From a virus: 40,979 nt of DNA. Position numbers and translations under genes: made by a program. Shown piece after piece: positions 15,016 to 21,490 of this stretch. The DNA lies in IMG/VR virus record IMGVR_UViG_3300031918_000064, positions 1 through 40,979 of that record. The stretch is one strand, 5' to 3'. The notes below the pieces were generated by a model. That model had not been told where the DNA came from, searched no databases, and saw only the letters and a list, made by a program, of their open reading frames with translations. Every line of letters starts with the position of its first letter. Positions within the stretch are counted from its first letter, which is position 1.

Positions 15016-16607
15016 ACGCACACATCGAAGGCAAGCTGATCATCCTCACCGGGGATCTCCGGGCTGACTACGATCAATACGCCGATCTCCCATTTGATTA
15101 CGATGGGCGCACCCGGATCCTGCTGCCCAACTCCCAGCCCCACCGAGAGCGCTTCGGCTTGGCTGAGGCGAAGCTGGCCCCGGTGGCTGCCCCGGCTCCC
15201 GTCACGGTGGACGACTACACCTTCGCCACGAACCCCCGGCCCTATCAGCTAGAGACCTGGCAGAAGTCGAAGAGCATGCCGGCCTACGCCTACCTCTTTG
15301 AACAGGGCACTGGCAAGACCAAGGTCACGATCGACAAGGCCGCCTATCTCTTCCAGGATGACAAGATCGATGCCCTGGTCGTCATCGCCCCGAACAATGT
15401 CCATGCGAACTGGATCAAGGAAGAGCTGCCGAAGCACGTCCCATGCCCCTGGGCCGGCATGATCTATTACGCCGATGGCATCGAGAACTTCGGAGATATG
15501 AATGCGCCTGGGCTCAAGGTCTTCTGCTTCAATGTGGAAGGTTTTGTCTCAGACAAGGCCAAGGAACTGATCCGGGCCACGCTCAAGAAATACCGGTGCC
15601 TGCTGGCAGTGGACGAGTCCAGCCGGATCAAGAACCACTCGGCCATGCGCACCAAGTTCGTGCTCTCCCTCCAGGCGGCCTACCGGTGCATCCTCTCCGG
15701 AACGCCCGTCACGCAGGGCATGGAAGACCTCTATACCCAATTCCAGTTCCTGGACCCGAAGATCCTGGCGTGTCGGACCTTCTACACTTTCCGGGCCCGC
15801 TACTGTCGGATGGGTGGGTTCAAGGGCAAACAGATCGTCGGCTACTTCAACATCGAAGAGCTTCAAGCGCGGATCGCTCCCTATTCGACCCGGGTCCTGA
15901 AGGCCGATGTCCTGAAGGATCTTCCGCCCAAGGTCTATCAGACGCTTCCCTTCAAGCTCACCGTGGAACAGCGCCGGCTCTACGATGCCCTGAAGCGGGA
16001 GAGCCTGGATGAATTGGAAGACATGCTTGGATCCGGCAAGACCATGCAGGTCGTCTCCGAGCTGGCCATGACGCGCATCCTGCGTCTCCAGCAAATCACT
16101 TCGGGGTTGATGCCTGAGACGGATGGCCTCCCGATCCCTGGGGCCAATGCTCGCATGGATGCCCTGCTGTCTAGGCTTGATGATCTCCAGGGCAAGGCTA
16201 TCATCTATGCAAGGTTCCGTGCTGACATCGAGAACATCGTCCGCAATCTCCCTAAAGATTCCTTTGTTACCCTGCATGGAGGCACGAAACAGAATGAGCG
16301 GATGGATGCTGTTCAATCATTCCAGAACGACCCTACAATTCGATATTTTGTTGGCAACCCTGCTGCCGCTGGCATTGGTATCACCCTTACTGCTGCTGAG
16401 GCTGTGCTGTATTACAGCCAGGATTTTAACCTTGAATATCGTCTCCAGTCTGAAGACCGTCCGCACCGCATTGGCCAAACGAAAAGCGTCCTGATCATTG
16501 ATCTCATTGCTGAGAAGACCGTGGATGAGAAGATCGTGAAAGCACTGCGGAGTAAGCATTCACTAGCCAAGCTGATCCTCAAGGATCCGGCTTCCTTCAT
16601 CGCGTGA
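15009..16607 (+). CDS. SNF2-type superfamily 2 helicase/translocase
   Basis: The 532-aa product carries helicase motifs in order: 'RPYQLETWQ' (Q-like), Walker A 'QGTGKT' (99-104), 'VIAPNNVHANWIKEEL' (Ia), 'VDESSRIKN' (DExx box, 201-209), 'LSGTPVTQG' (III), 'AIIYARF' (IV) and 'SEDRPHRIGQ' (VI). The last motif is a hallmark of SNF2-like enzymes. It hydrolyses ATP to move along double-stranded DNA. Short phage versions occur next to polymerase genes and probably act in replication or recombination. The first 70 residues are an unassigned beta-rich extension. It overlaps the polymerase end by 7 bases. Confidence 0.93.
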   Translation: MLNAHIEGKLIILTGDLRADYDQYADLPFDYDGRTRILLPNSQPHRERFGLAEAKLAPVAAPAPVTVDDYTFATNPRPYQLETWQKSKSMPAYAYLFEQGTGKTKVTIDKAAYLFQDDKIDALVVIAPNNVHANWIKEELPKHVPCPWAGMIYYADGIENFGDMNAPGLKVFCFNVEGFVSDKAKELIRATLKKYRCLLAVDESSRIKNHSAMRTKFVLSLQAAYRCILSGTPVTQGMEDLYTQFQFLDPKILACRTFYTFRARYCRMGGFKGKQIVGYFNIEELQARIAPYSTRVLKADVLKDLPPKVYQTLPFKLTVEQRRLYDALKRESLDELEDMLGSGKTMQVVSELAMTRILRLQQITSGLMPETDGLPIPGANARMDALLSRLDDLQGKAIIYARFRADIENIVRNLPKDSFVTLHGGTKQNERMDAVQSFQNDPTIRYFVGNPAAAGIGITLTAAEAVLYYSQDFNLEYRLQSEDRPHRIGQTKSVLIIDLIAEKTVDEKIVKALRSKHSLAKLILKDPASFIA

Positions 16608-16614
16608 GGTGACC

Positions 16615-17016
16615 ATGCTCGAAAAAGGCCCAAATGGGTTCAACGCCAAACTCAGGAAAGCATTGACCGATGCCGGTGCTTTCGTCACGCAGATCGAGAG
16701 TGAAACCGGGCGCGGCACCCCCGATTTCCATTACGTGAAACGCGGCCCGCGCTGGGTCGAGTGCAAGGTGAGCGCCACGGCCACGCTTACCCACGTGGCG
16801 CTGCGCCCCGACCAGATCGTGTGGCACACGCGCAATTACCAAGCCGGTGGCGCTCCCAGCTATGTGGCCGTTTACCAGAACCGCACAGGGCACGTCTTCA
16901 TCTTCGATGGTAAGTATGCCCGGATCATCTCTGGTCTTGGCGGGGCGAACGAAGTCCCATCCTACGAATTCCTTTCCATCACTGCCGCAGCCAATTGGCT
17001 TCTGGAGGTCGCATGA
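16615..17016 (+). CDS. PD-(D/E)XK nuclease, VRR-NUC-like
   Basis: The 133-aa protein has the nuclease core: 'GRGTPDFHYV' (D37), then 'RWVECKV' with E49 and K51. This is the compact layout of VRR-NUC and related phage nucleases that cut branched or structured DNA. A helix and strand follow ('LRPDQIVWHTRNYQAGGAPS'). I used the ATG at 16615, with GAGGTGA immediately upstream. A GTG at 16609 would add two residues. It directly follows the SNF2 helicase, so a joint role in resolving replication or recombination intermediates is plausible. Confidence 0.88.
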   Translation: MLEKGPNGFNAKLRKALTDAGAFVTQIESETGRGTPDFHYVKRGPRWVECKVSATATLTHVALRPDQIVWHTRNYQAGGAPSYVAVYQNRTGHVFIFDGKYARIISGLGGANEVPSYEFLSITAAANWLLEVA

Positions 17017-17483
17017 CACCCTATCACATCGCCGCAATCGCCTGGGAAATCGGGCGCATGTTCGAGTTCACCTTGGCCGGTGCCGAAGAAGCCCGGCCCA
17101 CCTGGGAAGACGCGCAGCCCTGGGAGCGCGACCAGATGCTCAAGTGGACCAAGGAAGTTCTTCTCCGGCCTGACGTGCTGCCCGACGAGTGGCACGAGAT
17201 CCAGGTGGAAGAGGACAAGAAAGCCGGCTGGGTATTCGGCTATGTCATGGACGCGGAGAAGAAGGAAGACCCGCTCATGGCCGAGTGGGATGAGCTTCCC
17301 CCGCACGTCCAGAACATGAAGTATGTGGTCTGGGGCACCATCATCGCCGTGGCCTCGAAGTCCAACATGCTGGACTATCCAGGCCTCGTCAAGCTGGACA
17401 AGAAGTTCAGCCCTGAAGCGGTGAAGGAAGCGATGGGCTCGATGGTGAAGGAGCTGGCCCCGGAGGCTTCCGATGGGGAATAG
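17013..17483 (+). CDS. RyR-domain protein
   Basis: Residues 1-110 match the RyR repeat found in ryanodine receptors and in scattered bacterial and phage proteins: 'IAAIAWEIGRMFEFTLA', then 'RPTWEDAQPWERDQMLKWTK', then 'WHEIQVEEDKKAGWVFGYVM', then 'KKEDPLMAEWDELPPHVQNM'. The start overlaps the nuclease stop (ATGA) and has GGAGGTC upstream. The domain is thought to bind small ligands, possibly nucleotides. The phage function is unknown. Its C-terminal 45 residues are helical and not part of the repeat. It lies at the end of the replication operon, where phages often carry host-interaction genes. Confidence 0.87.
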   Translation: MTPYHIAAIAWEIGRMFEFTLAGAEEARPTWEDAQPWERDQMLKWTKEVLLRPDVLPDEWHEIQVEEDKKAGWVFGYVMDAEKKEDPLMAEWDELPPHVQNMKYVVWGTIIAVASKSNMLDYPGLVKLDKKFSPEAVKEAMGSMVKELAPEASDGE

Positions 17484-17802
17484 GTTCTCGATCGTCTGGA
17501 AGCAATTGCGGGAAGTGGATAGCGTCTACCACAAGAACATCCAGCACTTCCCCAGGGATCCCCTGGACTCGCTCGCAGCCACGATTGGGGATCGCATCAT
17601 TGGCGTGATCTGGTTCAATACAAAGGGCGAGAACTACTACGCCCAGGCCATGTTCAACAATGAACAGCCACGCCGGATCATGCCCTATGACCGAACCCAG
17701 ATCGATGGCCCATTCGCGGATCAAGAGACGGCCAAGGCCTGGGTCGATACTGGATGGACGAAGTGCCTCGTGGACTATGGGAACCGGACCATTCCAGCCT
17801 AA
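17473..17802 (+). CDS. 109-aa protein of unknown function
   Basis: The ATG overlaps the RyR gene by 11 bases. The product looks like a small alpha/beta protein with strands 'IGVIWFNTKGENYYAQAMF' and a helix 'DQETAKAWVDTGWTKCLVDY'. I recognise no family. It is the last gene of the plus arm and ends 2 bases before the bidirectional terminator. Confidence 0.65.
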   Translation: MGNRFSIVWKQLREVDSVYHKNIQHFPRDPLDSLAATIGDRIIGVIWFNTKGENYYAQAMFNNEQPRRIMPYDRTQIDGPFADQETAKAWVDTGWTKCLVDYGNRTIPA

Positions 17803-17804
17803 TG

Positions 17805-17834
17805 AAAAGCCCCTCGCAAGAGGGGCTTTTCTTA
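17805..17834. terminator. Bidirectional terminator between the two arms
   Basis: AAAAGCCCCTC (17805-17815), a GCAA loop and GAGGGGCTTTT (17820-17830) form a perfect 11-bp stem with runs of A and T at both ends, so it can stop transcription from either strand. It sits where the plus and minus arms converge. Confidence 0.92.
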
Positions 17835-18191
17835 TCGACCCATGCCAGCGAGCTGGGACGCGATCTGGGAGTCGCCGCCGGGCGGGCCCTGCATACTGGG
17901 AGCCTGGGGCATCGTGCTCCCGCTCATGAGTTCGTGCAGCTTGGTGGCGATCTGCTCCGGGCTCATGCCCATGGCGGCCATCTTCTGGGCCAGGGCGGCA
18001 AGGGCAGCATCCTGCCCCTCCCCCGGCTCGCTGGCCTCGGAGTGGGGACCTATTCCGGCCTCTCCGGGCTCATACCGTTCCTGGTGCGTCGGGATCCCAC
18101 GATTGGCTTTCGGAGCCGGTGCGGCGGGTGCCGAGTGGTGGATGATCGTGGTGTGGACCATCTTGGGTGCTCGTGGTGCTTTCGGGTTCAT
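17832..18191 (-). CDS. 119-aa Pro/Ala-rich protein, last gene of the minus arm
   Basis: I chose the start at 18191 because AGGAGGT lies 6 bases upstream. A longer frame to 18266 has no such site. The N-terminal half is low-complexity, rich in Pro, Ala and His ('TIIHHSAPAAPAPKANRGIP'). The second half has one predicted helix ('ALAALAQKMAAMGMSPEQIA', then 'TKLHELM') and a Gly/Pro tail. There is no signal peptide. It is downstream of the lysis-like genes, and the function is unknown. Confidence 0.6.
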   Translation of the reverse strand: MNPKAPRAPKMVHTTIIHHSAPAAPAPKANRGIPTHQERYEPGEAGIGPHSEASEPGEGQDAALAALAQKMAAMGMSPEQIATKLHELMSGSTMPQAPSMQGPPGGDSQIASQLAGMGR

Positions 18192-18229
18192 CGGATACCT
18201 CCTGGTGAGATTGTAGAACAGATGCGCTG

Positions 18230-18928
18230 TTAGAACTTCACACCGAGCTTGATCCTGGTTTCCCACCCGGCCGGCACCGCGCTGAAGGTCTCCCGGGTCA
18301 GTTCGATCCCGGTGCGCAGGAAGGCGAAGTCCCGGTCGAAGAAGACGCCCACGCTCTTGCCGCCCCCAGACTTCAGTCCATAGACCCCGCCGGCCGCCCG
18401 CTTCAGTTCCCGGGGCTGCTCGGCCGATTCCACGGGGATGTCCAGACTTGATGCAAGGATATCCCCGTCAGGTGAAGAGGCGATCACTCGCCTCGTCTTG
18501 TCCGGCATCCTCACCAGCGTCATGTCGATCGTGACCGGAGGGCACGGGCTCCCGGTAGCAGGGAGGCCCTGGGTCGATGCAGCGCTTTGCTGGGCGTTCC
18601 CACTGGTTGCGCTCGTTTCCCCGGTGACAGGCCCAGGGATGCGAGCCCTGGGCTGCACCGTGGCCCTTTCGATCCTTTCCACCGTGGCCCCGTTCGGGAT
18701 CTCCTGTGCCGGTTTGGCCGTGGCATCGGGCTTCCGTTCGAGCATGAGACTTCCGTCGCTCTGCCGGGCCGCCTGGGCTACAGTTTCCACCGGCCCCGGA
18801 GCCGTCCTCCAGAACTTCCAGGCAAAGGCCAATCCGGCCCCCGCGCCGATCAGCGCCCCGATGCCCAGCGCGATCGTCAGGCCCTTCAGGCTGGATGCCT
18901 TTGCAATTTCTTCCTGGATCAGTGTCAT
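18230..18928 (-). CDS. 232-aa membrane-anchored protein with Pro/Ala linker (candidate spanin-like)
   Basis: Residues 15-37 are a Gly/Ala-rich membrane segment ('LTIALGIGALIGAGAGLAFA'). Residues 40-130 are Pro/Ala/Thr-rich and probably extended. The C-terminal 80 residues form alternating beta strands and end in 'WETRIKLGVKF'. A terminal aromatic residue after alternating hydrophobic positions looks like the end of an outer-membrane strand. A protein with this layout could span from inner to outer membrane and help lysis of a Gram-negative host, but I know of no certain homologue. The start overlaps the holin-like stop (ATGA) and has GGGGAG upstream, so the pair is co-translated. Confidence 0.6.
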   Translation of the reverse strand: MTLIQEEIAKASSLKGLTIALGIGALIGAGAGLAFAWKFWRTAPGPVETVAQAARQSDGSLMLERKPDATAKPAQEIPNGATVERIERATVQPRARIPGPVTGETSATSGNAQQSAASTQGLPATGSPCPPVTIDMTLVRMPDKTRRVIASSPDGDILASSLDIPVESAEQPRELKRAAGGVYGLKSGGGKSVGVFFDRDFAFLRTGIELTRETFSAVPAGWETRIKLGVKF

Positions 18929-19215
18929 GACTTCTCCCCGCTTTCAGGTGCATTGTTCCCTCGATTGAAGATGCTACCAATGGTCTTTGCGATGTAAGTC
19001 CCGCCCCCGCCCCCGCCAATGGTCCAGATCAACTTGGAGGCAATCTCGTTCATGTCTTTGAGACCGCAGGCATGGATGATGATCGAGGCAAACAGAGCGG
19101 AGCACAATGCCACGGAGCCGAGGATGAGGGCCAGCCGTGCGGCACTCCCGCGCTTGGTCGTATCGTCCTCGACCGCTTCCTGAAGACTCGTCCGTATCGA
19201 TTTGAGTTCCGCCAT
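18925..19215 (-). CDS. Holin-like small membrane protein
   Basis: The 96-aa protein has a cytoplasmic-looking charged N-terminus and a strong membrane helix at about residues 26-50 ('LALILGSVALCSALFASIII'). A second, Gly-rich weak segment lies at about 58-80, followed by a hydrophilic tail. This resembles small holins that make the inner-membrane lesion at lysis. It has a CCGGAGG site before the ATG. It lies between the DUF5675 gene and the TM/linker protein, which fits a lysis cassette. The family is not certain. Confidence 0.6.
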   Translation of the reverse strand: MAELKSIRTSLQEAVEDDTTKRGSAARLALILGSVALCSALFASIIIHACGLKDMNEIASKLIWTIGGGGGGTYIAKTIGSIFNRGNNAPESGEKS

Positions 19216-19280
19216 GGTCTGCCTCCGGGGCTTTGTCGTAGTAGTCCAGCTCTCCCAGGTAAGGGTCGGGAAGGTAGGGG

Positions 19281-19727
19281 TCAGGTGAGGAAGTCATTGG
19301 AGACCGTAATCCAGACTTCCTCACCGGCATCCAAGGCCTTTTGCACCTTGGCCTGGAGGATGGGCAGCTCAATCGAGCCTCCATGGATGTGATCGGGCCC
19401 GTCGATGGTCAGGCCCACCAGGATGCAGCCCTTGGTATCCACGTCATCGTTCCCGGAATGAATGAGAATGCCGTCGAAGCCAGGCACTCCCAGCAGGCGC
19501 ATCATCATTCGCTGGAGACGCGGCGACATGTTGATGATCACCCGGTAGCGGCCGGCGGGAATGGCCGTCTCGCCATAGACTTTGGCCCCTTCATCCTTCG
19601 AGGTATTGGGGTCGTCCAGTCGCACCACGTCTTCCAGCGTGATGCATTCGGCTTTGCCATTGACCATGAGCGTGCCGAGGGTGGCCTTGGCCCCTAGATT
19701 GGTTCGGTGGAGTTCAAGTTCCATCAT
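19281..19727 (-). CDS. DUF5675 family protein, candidate lysis enzyme
   Basis: The 148-aa protein has the family pattern: 'ECITLEDVVR', 'GETAIPAGRYRVIIN', 'SPRLQRMM', 'LLGVPGFDGILIHSGN', and 'DTKGCILVG'. H90 followed by C101 in 'IHSGN..VDTKGC' resembles the His-Cys core of L,D-transpeptidase-like enzymes, although that relationship is inference. DUF5675 proteins are common in phages near lysis genes. No classical lysozyme, amidase or transglycosylase is visible elsewhere in the genome, so this may be the murein-acting enzyme. There is no signal peptide, so it would need the holin to reach the wall. Confidence 0.8.
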   Translation of the reverse strand: MMELELHRTNLGAKATLGTLMVNGKAECITLEDVVRLDDPNTSKDEGAKVYGETAIPAGRYRVIINMSPRLQRMMMRLLGVPGFDGILIHSGNDDVDTKGCILVGLTIDGPDHIHGGSIELPILQAKVQKALDAGEEVWITVSNDFLT

Positions 19728-19732
19728 CTCTC

Positions 19733-20032
19733 CTATTGACGAAGAAGCCGGTTATACATGTCCTGGTGTTCCCTGCTGATCTGCCCGACGGCAGCACGAA
19801 CTTCGCTCACCTCGGTTTCCAGTCTGGCATCTTCCGCCTCATTGGCCCGCTGTAAAGCCTCAGTCCTGGCGATTTTGTCGGAGATAGTCTGGATGCGCTC
19901 ATTCATCGTCTTCAACTGATAGCCTACGAATGAGGCAATGATCGTGATCATTGCCAGGAAACCACGGTCAACCACATCTTGCCAGGTCATCCGGCGGCGC
20001 CCGCTCATCGTAGTTGGCATTTTGAACCCCAT
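19733..20032 (-). CDS. 99-aa TM plus coiled-coil protein (Rz/i-spanin-like or antiholin-like)
   Basis: I used the ATG at 20032 with GGGAGG 7 bases upstream. A GTG at 20080 lies inside the previous gene. A basic start ('SGRRRMTWQDVVDRG') leads to a membrane segment at about 24-40 ('FLAMITIIASFVGYQL'). A long coiled coil runs to the end ('NERIQTISDKIARTEALQRA', then 'EVSEVRAAVGQISREHQDMY'). This is the shape of an inner-membrane spanin subunit. It could also be a holin-like regulator. It starts the lysis-like cluster after the tail genes. Confidence 0.65.
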   Translation of the reverse strand: MGFKMPTTMSGRRRMTWQDVVDRGFLAMITIIASFVGYQLKTMNERIQTISDKIARTEALQRANEAEDARLETEVSEVRAAVGQISREHQDMYNRLLRQ

Positions 20033-20045
20033 AGGTGGCCTCCCT

Positions 20046-20828
20046 TCAGGAGGAAATGAGAGCGCTGGGATTGAAGCCACCCTTGTGGGAAAGCTCCAGA
20101 TAGACCCCGTAGATATCCACGATATTGGGCTGGGAAGCAGTCCCGTTTAGGTTCCTTGGGCAGATGAAAAGAGACCCACAAAGGGCATTCAAAAGCGCTA
20201 GAGATTTACCCGTGACATCGATTCGATACTCTTCAACAGTATTGATAGTTGAAACAAAATGACCATCAATCATATGTGACCAATAAGGATACGATCTTGA
20301 AGACAACAAAGGATCAAATACATAAGCACTAGCCCCAGGTCCAAAACTTTTGCCGTGGCTAGAATCACGAATGGCCCATGGCCCTGGGCTATAAGTTCCG
20401 CTTGTCGATGGAAAAATCTGGTGCTGGTCTCCATGCCATTCAAGATCGTCGCTATTATTGAGGAGCCTGACAGCAATGAAGTCATCCATCATCCACTGTT
20501 TAAAACGATATTTAAATACAATTTCGGCCTTGATGACATCGCTTGGGACATCCCCAGCGGCCAGCCCAAGGTTTGAGAATTCACTGAATCGAGCCATGCT
20601 CGCATCGCCAACTCCCCATACAAAAGAATGCTGGGTGGTCCGGCCAAACGTATCGGGATCGGCACTCTGGATGTTCGCTTGATCCGTTGATGTGTCACCA
20701 CACACATTGATCCGCTCATAACTGCCATCATCGGCAGCTTTGAGAAAGTATTCTGCCAGATAGAACCCCCCGGCAGGGTGTCTTGCCCACGTCTTGAAGG
20801 GAAACCGGGTGCGCTTGAAATCGCTCAT
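20046..20828 (-). CDS. 260-aa beta-rich virion protein, candidate receptor-binding or tail protein
   Basis: The start overlaps the upstream stop (ATGA). The product is rich in aromatic residues and beta strands ('YRIDVTGKSLALLNALCGSL', then 'FICPRNLNG'), like a small beta-sandwich. The DNA in the middle of the gene is visibly more AT-rich than its neighbours, which is common for exchangeable host-recognition genes. I find no catalytic motif and no named family. It lies just after the structural genes, so it is probably a late virion component. Confidence 0.65.
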   Translation of the reverse strand: MSDFKRTRFPFKTWARHPAGGFYLAEYFLKAADDGSYERINVCGDTSTDQANIQSADPDTFGRTTQHSFVWGVGDASMARFSEFSNLGLAAGDVPSDVIKAEIVFKYRFKQWMMDDFIAVRLLNNSDDLEWHGDQHQIFPSTSGTYSPGPWAIRDSSHGKSFGPGASAYVFDPLLSSRSYPYWSHMIDGHFVSTINTVEEYRIDVTGKSLALLNALCGSLFICPRNLNGTASQPNIVDIYGVYLELSHKGGFNPSALISS

Positions 20829-21487
20829 GCAAGCCTCACGATCTCTTCAAAGGGAAGCAGGATGGAGATATCGGCCGGGAACTGTCCGGTGGTGCCAAGC
20901 CCTGTCACCACAAGGCTGAGGTAATCACCCACGGCGAAGGCAACATCACCGGCAAATCCGGAGGTCGTGCTGATCCAGGTCTTGTCGGCACCCGACGAGC
21001 TGATCGTGATGACGCCCACTTCTGAGCCGTTCTTGCGCACGGAGACTGTGGCACTGCTGGCCGGAGGAGTCGTATTGTCCCGGAAATAGGCGGCTTTGGC
21101 AACGGAGAGTGTGCGCGCCTGCGTCATACGAATGACCGGTTGCATGTCGGTCAGGGTCATCGGGGTCTGGTAGTAATAGTAAACGTCCCGGTTCACCTTG
21201 AACCCAGTGAGGGTTTCCGCCGTGAAGGTGTAGGAGACGGCGGGCCATGTGCCCGTCTCCGTGCCGCCCATCTTCGTCGCCAGAGCTGTCAGATTGTCGC
21301 TGTTGTTCAAACCCCCCGTGAGTGCGGTATTGATCGCGCTCGCCAGGGTATTGACATCGGTGGTCAGGCTATTGGCGCGGTCAAAGACCGTGGTCAGTGG
21401 GTCATTGACCCCGGAAGCCAAGGTCTTCTTGCCAGCCACCAGAGGGGTGAACGTGATTGTTCCGGATGAAGATGGAGAGACGGCCAT
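20825..21487 (-). CDS. 220-aa structural protein with coiled stalk and beta domain
   Basis: A good AAGGAG site precedes the ATG. Residues 20-75 hold a helical repeat ('RANSLTTDVNTLASAINTAL', then 'LNNSDNLTALATKMGG'), like a short fibre stalk. Residues 85-220 form a beta-sandwich ('ARTLSVAKAAYFRDNTTPPA', then 'SSATVSVRKNGSEVGVITIS'). Such layouts occur in head-decoration fibres and small tail fibres. The exact location on the particle is not known. It forms a pair with the next gene. Confidence 0.62.
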   Translation of the reverse strand: MAVSPSSSGTITFTPLVAGKKTLASGVNDPLTTVFDRANSLTTDVNTLASAINTALTGGLNNSDNLTALATKMGGTETGTWPAVSYTFTAETLTGFKVNRDVYYYYQTPMTLTDMQPVIRMTQARTLSVAKAAYFRDNTTPPASSATVSVRKNGSEVGVITISSSGADKTWISTTSGFAGDVAFAVGDYLSLVVTGLGTTGQFPADISILLPFEEIVRLA

Positions 21488-21490
21488 GAC

